A stretch of 64,000 nucleotides of DNA, taken from the NCBI RefSeq assembly GCF_002115745.1, contig NZ_JFKB01000014.1, forward strand, positions 1 through 64,000. The letters are read 5' to 3'. Position 1 is the stretch's first letter, and every line of letters starts with the position of its first letter. Positions 17,746 to 25,219 of this stretch are shown piece by piece. The DNA is from Thalassospira alkalitolerans. Its GTDB lineage: Bacteria > Pseudomonadota > Alphaproteobacteria > Rhodospirillales > Thalassospiraceae. The notes beneath the pieces are model-generated. The model saw nothing but the letters and a program-made list of their open reading frames with translations. It made no database searches and was not told where the DNA came from. The position numbers were made by a program, and so were the translations under genes.

Positions 17746-18186
17746 CTAGACGATTTCGAATTGGGCATCGACAAGTCGGACAAGGCTGACAAATCCGGTA
17801 TCCTCATCTTTGGCTTCGCCGAGCTCAAGAATTCCACTCGTGACAATCATGCGGTTAAAGGCGATGGCCTCGACCATTTTACGGGTCCGGACGAAAACGA
17901 TATCGACCGGCCAGTCGGCAGATGTTTCGCAAAACGGGCAAACCGACATGGGGCGGCGGGTCAGAACAAAAAACGATGCCTCGGCCTTAAGCGGCGGGGC
18001 CATGAAGCCGGTAATTTCAATACGGGTTTTTTCTTTGGCAAATGTTTTGGCCAGAACCGAAAATTCGGCCTGGTTTTTGTAAATATCGGTAATTTTGATC
18101 CGGTCACGTGCAAAGGCAGACGGCGCAATTAGCATTCCGGCGGTTGCGGCAGTACCTGCAATAAAGGTGCGACGTCCGATGATCAT
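17746..18186 (-). CDS. Tat-exported protein with GFMAPPL and CPFC motifs
   Basis: 146 residues from ATG 18186, which has TGGAG at ideal spacing; the ATG at 18198 overlaps that site. A twin-arginine signal (GRRTFIAG, RR at 5-6) with a short hydrophobic stretch ends near SAFA. Next come ITGFMAPPLKAEASFFVLTR and VCPFCETSADWP (CPFC at 83-86). The middle resembles DUF3299-like periplasmic proteins, which are uncharacterised. Export through Tat implies folding or cofactor loading before export; the paired cysteines could bind metal or act in thiol exchange. It is the first gene of the ABC operon and probably its soluble partner. Confidence 0.75.
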   Translation of the reverse strand: MIIGRRTFIAGTAATAGMLIAPSAFARDRIKITDIYKNQAEFSVLAKTFAKEKTRIEITGFMAPPLKAEASFFVLTRRPMSVCPFCETSADWPVDIVFVRTRKMVEAIAFNRMIVTSGILELGEAKDEDTGFVSLVRLVDAQFEIV

Positions 18187-18202
18187 GGGAATCTCCATTA
18201 AG

Positions 18203-18236
18203 GAAAAAACCGGCCGCAGCGAACTGCGACCGGCAA
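18203..18236 (-). terminator. hairpin with T-run downstream of phoA
   Basis: On the minus strand GCCGGTCGCAG-TTCG-CTGCGGCCGG is followed by six T. It fits a Rho-independent terminator for phoA. The T-run ends about 17 nt before the next gene's start codon, leaving no room for another promoter. Confidence 0.75.
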
Positions 18237-18251
18237 TATTTGGGCTATGCG

Positions 18252-19742
18252 TTATTTCGAAGCCATACGGTCTTCGATTTTCGAGGCATAGGACATGACG
18301 TGATAGATGAAGTTCTGTTCAACGACGCCGTGGAACAGGTGCGACCAGGGACCGGCCGCAAAGATGGCAACATCGTCACCGGCATGGGTTTCGCTGCTCA
18401 TCGGAATCAGGGCCGGCTGAAGGAAGTCAACGTCGGTGGTATCGACATTGGCAAGGTCAGGACGAAGTTCGTCTTTAAGTGCGCCCGGACCGTTCATGTA
18501 ACCAAGGGTGGTGTAAGCTTTGCCATCATCGGCTTTGCCCTGTGACAGGCCAAGGATCGGATTGCCACGCTCGGCATAGCCGGAAATGGTCATGGTGTGC
18601 GAATGGTCGGCCGTGACGATGATCAGGGTGTTTTCCATGTCGACTTTGCTCATGGCTTCCTTGACCGCGTCATTAAGGGCGACGGTGTCTTCAAGCGCAC
18701 GGGCAGCATTGCCTTCGTGGTGGGCATGGTCAATACGACCGGCTTCAACCATCAGGAAGTAGCCTTTGTCATTTTTCGACAGGATATCGATGGCTTTGCC
18801 GGTCATTTCGGCCAGGCTCGGTTCACCACCGGCATCTTTCGCACGGTCGGCTTCGTATTCCATGTGCGACCGGTCAAACAGGCCCAGAACATGTTTGGCT
18901 GATGCGACGTCAATCGCGTCAAACTGTTCTTTGTTCCAGATATAGGATGCGCCTTTGCCTTTGGCATCGACCCATTCCTTGGTCAAATCGCGACCATCGG
19001 TACGGCTGCCAGTTTTGCCTTTGTCTTCGGGATCGTTCATCGATTTGTCGATGAAGTTACGGCGACCGCCACCGAATGCAACTTCAAAGCCGTCGCCGGC
19101 TGGCCATGCGATCATCTGGCTTGCGATATCCGGGCAACCATCTGCTTTGGCGGCATCGGAAAGATCCGCATCATTTTCCCAGTTACGGTCCGCGGTGTGG
19201 ACATAGGTTGCAGCCGGGGTGGCATGGGTCAAACGGGCGGTGGAAATTACGCCGGTTGACATGCCTTGTTCTTCAGCCTGAGCGGCAAGGCTTTTGACCG
19301 GGTGGGCCAATTGGGCTTTGCAGTCGCCACGGGCAACTTCGGAACTGACGCCGATGGTGCCGTTATTCATTTTTACGCCAGCCATCATTGCCGATGCGGT
19401 CGGTGCCGAGTCAGCGATCTGGGCGTCATGGGTATAGGTCTTGGACAGGGCAACATTCGGGAAGGTGCCAAAGACAAGGCTGTTGCTTTCGCCGTCAACG
19501 CCGCGCTTCTGACCTTCATAGATGCGTGCGGCGGTTACGGTCGGAATGCTCATGCCGTCACCAACGAACAGGATAACGTTCTTGGCGCGGTTGGTATTGA
19601 CCTGCTCGTGCAGTTTCTGCTGCAGGGTCTGCTGTGCAGCGACGAAATACGGATCATTGGCCTGCGGCAGCATATCAGCGGCAACAGCAACGTTCGCGCA
19701 CATGGCACCAGCCAGTGCGGAGGCAACAAGAAGGCGTTTCAT
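18252..19742 (-). CDS. phoA: alkaline phosphatase (PhoA family)
   Basis: 496 residues from ATG 19742 (GGGAGA upstream). Signal peptide to about residue 22 (NVAVA-ADM). Catalytic serine S112 lies in DSAPTASAM; metal ligands are visible in VGDGMS (D62), MVEAGRIDHAHHEGN and VTADHSHT. These bind two zinc and one magnesium ion. The enzyme releases phosphate from organic esters in the periplasm. An insertion near 230-290 and the DSAPTASAM form are closer to marine-type enzymes than to E. coli PhoA. It is in tandem with phoX, giving two unrelated phosphatases using different metals. Confidence 0.93.
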   Translation of the reverse strand: MKRLLVASALAGAMCANVAVAADMLPQANDPYFVAAQQTLQQKLHEQVNTNRAKNVILFVGDGMSIPTVTAARIYEGQKRGVDGESNSLVFGTFPNVALSKTYTHDAQIADSAPTASAMMAGVKMNNGTIGVSSEVARGDCKAQLAHPVKSLAAQAEEQGMSTGVISTARLTHATPAATYVHTADRNWENDADLSDAAKADGCPDIASQMIAWPAGDGFEVAFGGGRRNFIDKSMNDPEDKGKTGSRTDGRDLTKEWVDAKGKGASYIWNKEQFDAIDVASAKHVLGLFDRSHMEYEADRAKDAGGEPSLAEMTGKAIDILSKNDKGYFLMVEAGRIDHAHHEGNAARALEDTVALNDAVKEAMSKVDMENTLIIVTADHSHTMTISGYAERGNPILGLSQGKADDGKAYTTLGYMNGPGALKDELRPDLANVDTTDVDFLQPALIPMSSETHAGDDVAIFAAGPWSHLFHGVVEQNFIYHVMSYASKIEDRMASK

Positions 19743-20060
19743 TTCGATGTTCTCCCTTATCGAACTGTGTGTTCGGCCACGCGATATACATGCGACGAAC
19801 GGTGCGCATTGTAAAAATCGCGAGAGGCGTTTTCGTGAAGGAAATGTTATCGATCTGTTACGCTGTTCATTCGGGCGCACGGGATGGTGCATTTGCTCGA
19901 TGTATGTCGGTGGTGCATCCGGTGCATTGAACCTGACGGGGGCTTGGTGGTTGAAATCCTTCTAAATTTCCGATGGTTTGTCAGGTCGCCCTGAACCGAT
20001 GCGATTTGCACCGGATCAGGGGCTGACTTTGGCCTGACTTTGGCCTGGCCTTATTTTGAA
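19743..20060. promoter_or_regulatory. phoA upstream region, 318 bp without a gene
   Basis: Upstream of phoA and downstream of phoX. GAAATGTTAT (19841-19850) is a half-site resembling the left arm of Zur boxes, but the right half is missing. CTGACTT repeats at 20023 and 20034 with a third CTGG at 20045, giving the 11-bp spacing of PHO boxes though the bases differ from CTGTCAT. No clean -35/-10 pair could be fixed. The phoA promoter must lie here unless phoX transcripts read through. Confidence 0.4.
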
Positions 20061-21974
20061 TTATCCGGCGATTTCGCCGCCATCCTGTTTGGTGATGGCA
20101 AGAACCGACGGGCGCGGTGGAACACCATCGGCAAAGTCCGGCCAGCGGGTGCTGGGCGCGTCATAGGTCGAACCATCTGCCGGATGCTGAACGGCGACGA
20201 ACAGGGTTTTGCCATCCGGGGTGAATTCCGGCCCGCACATTTCCGCCCCTTCCGGGCAGGCAAAGAAGAATTTGGTCAGGGCGCGACCGGCTCCTTCAAC
20301 GTCTGTGGCGTGCATGCCGTCCGGGATATCGGATTTCGGGGCACCATCGGTGGCAATCCACAGGCGCCCCTTGTGATCAATTGCCAAATTGTCCGGGCAG
20401 GAAACCCAGCTTTCGGCGCCGGGATGGTAAACCGACTTGTCATCGGTGTTGGCCGGATTGCCCCCCAAAAGGAAAATATCCCATTCAAAGGTTGATGCCG
20501 TGTGATCGGCATCCTTGCCCATGCCGCCGGGCGGGGTAAGTTCGAGCACGTGACCATGGATGTTTTTGACACGCGGATTAGCGATGTTTGGTTCTTTGCG
20601 TTTCGAATTGTTGGTCAGCATGACGTAAACCTTGCCATTGACCGGGTTCGGTTCGACGTCTTCCGGGCGGTCCATTTTGGTCGCGCCTAGAAGGTCGGCT
20701 GCGCGGCGGGTTTCGATCAGGACGTCGGCCCGGCTGTCAAAGCCGTTTTCTGCGGTCAATGGGCCTTCACCATGAATGATCGGCATCCAGTTGACGGTGC
20801 CATCGTCGTTGAATTTGGCAACATGAAGCGTGCCATCTTCAAGGATGTCCATATTTGCCGCACGGTCATTCGGGTTGTATTTTTTCGATGCAATGAATTT
20901 GTACAGATAATCAAACCGCTGATCATCGCCGGAATAGGCGACAACGGAATTATCCTTGTTCAGGAAGACGGTCGCACCTTCATGCTTGAACCGGCCAAGG
21001 GCCGTGCGTTTTTTCGGTGTCGATGATGGATCATAGGGATCAAGTTCGACCATCCAGCCGAATTTGTTCGGCTCGTTCGGTTCTTTTTCAACATTGAAAC
21101 GGTCGAAATGGTTGACCCAGCTATACCAACTGTCCGGTTCGATGCCGAGGCGCTTGTAATTGCGTTCTTCGTTGGTTTTGGCGATGTCGCCGCCAAAGTA
21201 ACCGTTAAAGTTTTCTTCGGCGATCAGGATGGTGCCCCAGGGCGTCTTGCCACCTGCACAGTTATTCAGGGTGCCGATCACCCGCGTTCCGGTCTGATCC
21301 GTACTGGTTTTCAGGCGGTCATGGCCTGCTGCGGGGCCGGTGATCACCATTTCGGTTTCAAGGGCGGAAATACGGCGCGCATATTGCGATCCGTCAACAA
21401 CCTGCCATTTTCCATCGGTTTTTTTGATTTCAAGAACCGAATGACCGTGGGCGGCGATTTCATGCTGTGCCTGTTCCTTGGAGGCGCCCATTGGATCTTT
21501 AAGGCTCGGCCACATCAATTCGGCATTGGTGTATTCATGGTTGATACACAGTAAGCCATGATCGGAATTGTTCGAACCGGCGGGCAGTGGTAGGTAACCG
21601 ATGAAATCGTTGTTATAACCGAACTGTTTGACCTGGGCCGCGGCATCAACTGCACCCGGAACATAGGCCGGGGCATCTGCCACAACCTTGTCGCCATGAC
21701 GGATCAGTATATTGGCATCATAACCGTCGGCAACCGTGTGGGATTTGGCAATTTTCTGCGGGATCGACTTGAAGGTCAGCGTTGATGCATCCTGCGCGCG
21801 GGCCATGCCCGTTGTTACAATTCCGGCACCGGCAACGGCGGACGTCGCCATCAGGCCTTTGAAAAATCCACGGCGTGTCAGACGGGCATTGATCAGGTCG
21901 GCAACACGGGGATTGTTGGTCGGGTTGGATGGAATGTCATCGCGGTCTTCGATGATTTCAAACTGTTCGTTCAT
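20061..21974 (-). CDS. phoX: PhoX family alkaline phosphatase
   Basis: 637 residues from ATG 21974 (AGAGAGAGATC upstream). A Tat signal carries RRGFFKGL (RR at 34-35) with a cleavage site near ARA-QD (60). The DUF839/PhoX body is recognised by GSNNSDHGLLCINHEYTN, GTLNNCAGGKTPWGT (a cysteine seen in iron-binding PhoX) and IADEENFNGYF-like GTILIAEENFNGYF. PhoX uses calcium and iron rather than zinc and is the commonest alkaline phosphatase of marine bacteria. It acts in the periplasm after folded export. It lies upstream of phoA on the same strand; a Zur-like palindrome sits about 75 bp upstream of its start. Confidence 0.93.
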   Translation of the reverse strand: MNEQFEIIEDRDDIPSNPTNNPRVADLINARLTRRGFFKGLMATSAVAGAGIVTTGMARAQDASTLTFKSIPQKIAKSHTVADGYDANILIRHGDKVVADAPAYVPGAVDAAAQVKQFGYNNDFIGYLPLPAGSNNSDHGLLCINHEYTNAELMWPSLKDPMGASKEQAQHEIAAHGHSVLEIKKTDGKWQVVDGSQYARRISALETEMVITGPAAGHDRLKTSTDQTGTRVIGTLNNCAGGKTPWGTILIAEENFNGYFGGDIAKTNEERNYKRLGIEPDSWYSWVNHFDRFNVEKEPNEPNKFGWMVELDPYDPSSTPKKRTALGRFKHEGATVFLNKDNSVVAYSGDDQRFDYLYKFIASKKYNPNDRAANMDILEDGTLHVAKFNDDGTVNWMPIIHGEGPLTAENGFDSRADVLIETRRAADLLGATKMDRPEDVEPNPVNGKVYVMLTNNSKRKEPNIANPRVKNIHGHVLELTPPGGMGKDADHTASTFEWDIFLLGGNPANTDDKSVYHPGAESWVSCPDNLAIDHKGRLWIATDGAPKSDIPDGMHATDVEGAGRALTKFFFACPEGAEMCGPEFTPDGKTLFVAVQHPADGSTYDAPSTRWPDFADGVPPRPSVLAITKQDGGEIAG

Positions 21975-22049
21975 GATCTCTCTCTTTATCAAGGCGGAAA
22001 CGGGTTTGGCAAAAATGCCTTAAACCAGGCGTTTCGCGCATGACAAATT

Positions 22050-22069
22050 TGTTATGTTATAACGTATCA
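22050..22069. promoter_or_regulatory. Zur-like palindrome upstream of phoX
   Basis: TGTTATGTTATAACGTATCA is a 20-bp dyad with 8 of 10 pairs matched around GTTATAAC. It resembles the ATGTTATAACAT core of proteobacterial zinc-uptake-regulator boxes. It lies 76-95 bp upstream of the phoX start codon, in the right position for a promoter-overlapping operator. The match is by eye against the remembered consensus. Confidence 0.4.
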
Positions 22070-22162
22070 TTTAGAGGGAGTTTGAAACGCGATATATCTT
22101 ATTGGAAAACCGCAGGTTTAAATAAGTGCCGGGCGTCCTGTCCTGACGTGGACAGCTTTTCA

Positions 22163-22696
22163 TCACGTGCTGATTTTGGGGTTCCGTGCCGATATGAATT
22201 GCTTTACGGCGACGGGGATTTTGCCGTTCGAAACTTCCCCTTGCTGGAATGTGTTTATGTCCCAATCGGAAAAAACGCGGGCCAGTTCATCAGCTTGCAA
22301 CAGGAAATCCGGGGATCGCGGGCGGCCGAATTTTTCATTTCCGGTCATGAATGTTTCGTACAATATGGTGCCACCCGGCTTTACAGCTTGGCATAGATCA
22401 TCGAACAACGGACGATGCAGATAGTTGACCACGACGATAAGATCGAATGCCTTGTCTTTAAATGGCCAAACCCCGCATTCAAGATCGTCCTCGACCCAAT
22501 TGATTGCCGGGTTTCGGGCCCTGTCTGTTTTGGAAAGGTCGCGATCAATTGCCGTGACTTTCCAGCCATGATCCGCCAGCCAAAAACTGTGACGCCCGCC
22601 ACCACAGGCAAGATCAAGTGCAGTTGCGCCGGGGGCCGGGCAGGGCGGGCAATGTGATGTAATCGTGTGCGATGGCATTAAGGATGACATTTTCAT
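22163..22696 (-). CDS. small class I SAM-dependent methyltransferase
   Basis: 177 residues. Motif I ALDLACGGGRHSFWLADHGW lies near residues 27-46, AIDRD marks the end of strand 2, and PFKDKAFDLIVVVNYLHRPLF with VKPGGTILYETF form motifs II and III. The shape resembles TehB-like and other compact methyltransferases, but the substrate is unknown. The start could also be one of the two downstream ATGs. It is the last gene of the accessory block; it is on the minus strand, with its 3' end 189 bp from the phoX start. Confidence 0.8.
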   Translation of the reverse strand: MKMSSLMPSHTITSHCPPCPAPGATALDLACGGGRHSFWLADHGWKVTAIDRDLSKTDRARNPAINWVEDDLECGVWPFKDKAFDLIVVVNYLHRPLFDDLCQAVKPGGTILYETFMTGNEKFGRPRSPDFLLQADELARVFSDWDINTFQQGEVSNGKIPVAVKQFISARNPKIST

Positions 22697-22809
22697 AAAT
22701 CTTGGTTATTGAATGTTCGGCCTTAAACTGGCATTCCGGTCTGATGCGGCTATATCATTGATATCAAGTCGCCTTGCAACTTTTACGGTTTCCTTGAACA
22801 AATGACAGC

Positions 22810-23244
22810 ATGATCCTCTTTCAGCTTAAATGCGAACATGATCACGAATTTGAAGGTTGGTTCAAAGACGGTGCCACGTATGAGGCCCAGTCTGCCAGCG
22901 GTGAACTGTCATGCCCGCATTGCGGGACGGTGAATGTCGGCAAGGCATTGATGGCTCCAAGGTTGCGGACATCGCGCCAGAAAGACGAGGCGGCGGAAAA
23001 AAGCCGCCAGGTCGCCATGGTCGAAGCGACCAAAGCCGCCGTTGCCGAAATCCGCAAGCAGGTCGAAGGAAATTGCGAGCATGTCGGCAAAAAATTCGCC
23101 GAAGAAGCCCGCAAAATCCATTACGGCGAAACCGAAAAACGCGGCATTTACGGCGAAGCCTCGTTAAAGGAAACCGCCGAACTGATTGATGAAGGCATCG
23201 ATGTTCATGCCCTGCCTTGGCAGGATGATATCAAGAAAAACTGA
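22810..23244 (+). CDS. DUF1178 family protein
   Basis: 144 residues. The N-terminus MILFQLKCEHDHEFEGWFKD and the zinc-ribbon-like CPHCGTVNVGKALMAPRL are diagnostic of DUF1178. The middle is a lysine/alanine-rich helix, followed by the conserved HYGETEKRGIYGEASLKETAELIDEGI. Function is unknown. The family is nearly always next to the Nit1-like hydrolase and ubiG in alphaproteobacteria, which marks this as the resumption of the ancestral gene order after the accessory block. Confidence 0.92.
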   Translation: MILFQLKCEHDHEFEGWFKDGATYEAQSASGELSCPHCGTVNVGKALMAPRLRTSRQKDEAAEKSRQVAMVEATKAAVAEIRKQVEGNCEHVGKKFAEEARKIHYGETEKRGIYGEASLKETAELIDEGIDVHALPWQDDIKKN

Positions 23245-23252
23245 CGAAAGTG

Positions 23253-23291
23253 TTGCGCAAATCCCCCCGTCAGGTGATGGCATTTGCGCAA
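23253..23291. terminator. inverted repeat between convergent DUF1178 and ubiG genes
   Basis: TTGCGCAAAT (23253-23262) and ATTTGCGCAA (23282-23291) are perfect 10-bp arms around a 19-nt C-rich loop, followed by AAA on the plus strand. Probably a shared 3'-end signal; the T-run is weak. Confidence 0.5.
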
Positions 23292-23322
23292 AAATCCCCA
23301 AGTTGGTCGATGGGCGACGTGA

Positions 23323-24087
23323 TTACGCGTCCGCAGGTTTTTGCGCGATGACCATGTAATTGATGTCAAGATCGCGCGGTGCCACCGACCATTTATCGGT
23401 GATCGGGTTATAGGCAACACCGGTAATATCCACCAGATCCAGTCCCGCGCCGCGCAAAAGGCCGGACATTTCAGACGGTTTGACAAATTTGCGCCAGTCA
23501 TGGGTGCCCGCAGGCAACCAGCGCAGAATGTATTCCGCGCCAAATTTGGCCAGTGCCAGTGATTTCAGCGTGCGGTTCAGGGTGGCGACAAACATCAAGC
23601 CGCCCGGTTTCAAAAGGGCGGCACAGGCCTGCATGAAGAATTGCGGATCATCGACATGTTCGATGACTTCCATATTCAGGACGATATCGAATTGTTTGCC
23701 TTCATCGGCCAGCATTTCCGGGGTGCAATTGCGATAGTCGATTGCCAGCCCGGATTGGGCGGCATGGACTTTGGCGACTTCGATATTGTTTTCGGCGGCA
23801 TCAATCGATGTCATTTTGGCCCCCATGCGGGCCAATGGTTCGGATAACAGGCCCGCACCACAGCCGATATCGATGATTTCGACATCTTTCAAAGCATCGA
23901 TTTGATGGGGGTCGCGACCAAGATGGGCGCAAATGTTGTCGCGCAGAACCTGCAACCGTATCGGATTGAATTTGTGCAGCGGTTTCATCACCCCGTTCGG
24001 GTCCCACCATTTTTCGGCCATGGCCGAAAAGCGCGCAATTTCATCGGCGTTGGCGGTGCGGCTGTTTTGGGCGGATGCGTGCGACAT
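23323..24087 (-). CDS. ubiG: bifunctional 2-polyprenylphenol / demethylubiquinol O-methyltransferase
   Basis: 254 residues from ATG 24087, chosen because CGGAG precedes it and the length matches; another ATG is at 24105. Signatures are ARFSAMAEKWWDPNGVMKPLHKFNPIRL at the start, SAM motif I IIDIGCGAGLLSEPLARMGA, and MEVIEHVDDPQFFM. UbiG performs both O-methylations of ubiquinone synthesis on the membrane surface. It is divergent from the aspartokinase gene, as in other alphaproteobacteria, apart from the inserted HAD gene. Confidence 0.95.
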   Translation of the reverse strand: MSHASAQNSRTANADEIARFSAMAEKWWDPNGVMKPLHKFNPIRLQVLRDNICAHLGRDPHQIDALKDVEIIDIGCGAGLLSEPLARMGAKMTSIDAAENNIEVAKVHAAQSGLAIDYRNCTPEMLADEGKQFDIVLNMEVIEHVDDPQFFMQACAALLKPGGLMFVATLNRTLKSLALAKFGAEYILRWLPAGTHDWRKFVKPSEMSGLLRGAGLDLVDITGVAYNPITDKWSVAPRDLDINYMVIAQKPADA

Positions 24088-24180
24088 GGGCGGCTCCGAA
24101 GGCATGATATTGATTTTGTTTTGCTCTGCCCTGTTTACGCGGGCAGGCACGGCAAGGCAACACCCTGCTTGTGTGATGGG

Positions 24181-24855
24181 TTAACCGATCAGATCATTTA
24201 TCAGATGATTTGCAAGCCCGTTCAGGCTGCGTGAAATATGAATATCGGGAACGTCGCGGTTTTCATGCCACTGGGCAAAGGCCCACGGACCGCGCAATAA
24301 CCAGCTTGCCTGCATGCCATGGCGGATTGCCGGATAGATGTCGTTATCAAGCCGGTCGCCGACGTACAGGATATCTTGGGCATCAATGCCGGTTTGGTCG
24401 ATCAGGGCATTGAAAAATGCCGGATCGGGTTTGCGCAGGTTCAGCCGGGCCGAACTGGACATCCAGTCGATATTGATGGGCAATCGGGACAGGACATCCT
24501 CGGTCGATTGGGGCTGATTGCCGCAAATGCCGATTTTGATGCCGCCAGATTGCAAATTGCCAAATGCGGGAACAACATCGGGGTATAAATCATCCAGCCC
24601 GACATCAAGCAGGTCGGGGCTTCGCCATGTTTCCACTGGCAAGTCGGAAAACCGCGCAAGTTCTTCCAGGATTTCACGAAATCCCAACCCCCGCGTCAGC
24701 GCAATACCGGCAACGGCACTGACGGTAAATGGGGGGATGCCAAACCGGGCGGCAATGCGATGCCATATTCCGGTTTCATCAATCAGCGTTTCCCCAACAT
24801 CAAAGATAACCATTGCCGGTTTGCGGAGCCGGACGGTTACAGGCATATCTGGCAT
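24181..24855 (-). CDS. HAD-superfamily hydrolase
   Basis: 224 residues from ATG 24855 (AAGGAC upstream; the frame is open to 24936). Motif I is FDVGETLID (nucleophile D19; the usual second aspartate is glycine, as in several HAD groups). Motif II is near ICGNQ, motif III is the lysine in LRKPDPAFF and motif IV is YVGDRLDNDIYPA. The cap is a helical C1 type between about 35 and 95. A small phosphatase is expected; the variant motif I may lower or change phosphatase activity. It follows ubiG divergently placed genes by strand, 93 bp upstream of ubiG, and may share its transcript. Confidence 0.85.
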   Translation of the reverse strand: MPDMPVTVRLRKPAMVIFDVGETLIDETGIWHRIAARFGIPPFTVSAVAGIALTRGLGFREILEELARFSDLPVETWRSPDLLDVGLDDLYPDVVPAFGNLQSGGIKIGICGNQPQSTEDVLSRLPINIDWMSSSARLNLRKPDPAFFNALIDQTGIDAQDILYVGDRLDNDIYPAIRHGMQASWLLRGPWAFAQWHENRDVPDIHISRSLNGLANHLINDLIG

Positions 24856-25219
24856 CGAATTTGGTCCTTGATCAGGTCGGTATTGTCTTGGCTGTCTTGT
24901 GCCAAAAGGGATTAAAAAGGGATATGTGCAATGCATTAATTACGGGCGATATCAGGGTTTCTGGGTAAAGCATCGCGTGGTCTTTTGCGGTTTTTGCCAA
25001 TTGGAATGCATTCAGATCATTTTGTAAGATTAAAATGCAACCATACGCAATTTATCCCTGCGTTGATGCTTGTTTCCAGAAGAGTAAGGCAGTATTGATA
25101 ACGCCGCCCGGATCAGGCCGCGCGCCGCGTTGCTGGCTTGCGCCAATTGATCGAGGGCCGGATCATATGCCATCTTTTTCGGAACTCCGATGGGATGGCA
25201 AGTTTAGCGGGGATGCTTC
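24856..25219. other. intergenic region between the HAD gene and aspartokinase
   Basis: 364 bp containing the divergent promoters. I looked for a lysine riboswitch ahead of the aspartokinase gene and see no conserved stems. A weak TTGCCAATTGG and AT-rich run lie near 25000-25035. GCGGGGATGC just before 25220 is the ribosome-binding site. Nothing else recognised. Confidence 0.4.

Noticed and set aside
21975..22049. PHO box directly upstream of phoX
   Set aside because: Only a single TTGTCAT half-site on the minus strand; the partner at 11 bp does not match.
22040..22396. A 118-codon plus-strand frame overlapping the small methyltransferase
   Set aside because: Lies antisense to a recognisable methyltransferase and has no family resemblance.
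24856..25219. Lysine riboswitch ahead of aspartokinase
   Set aside because: No conserved stems or terminator in the leader; alphaproteobacteria seldom use it.
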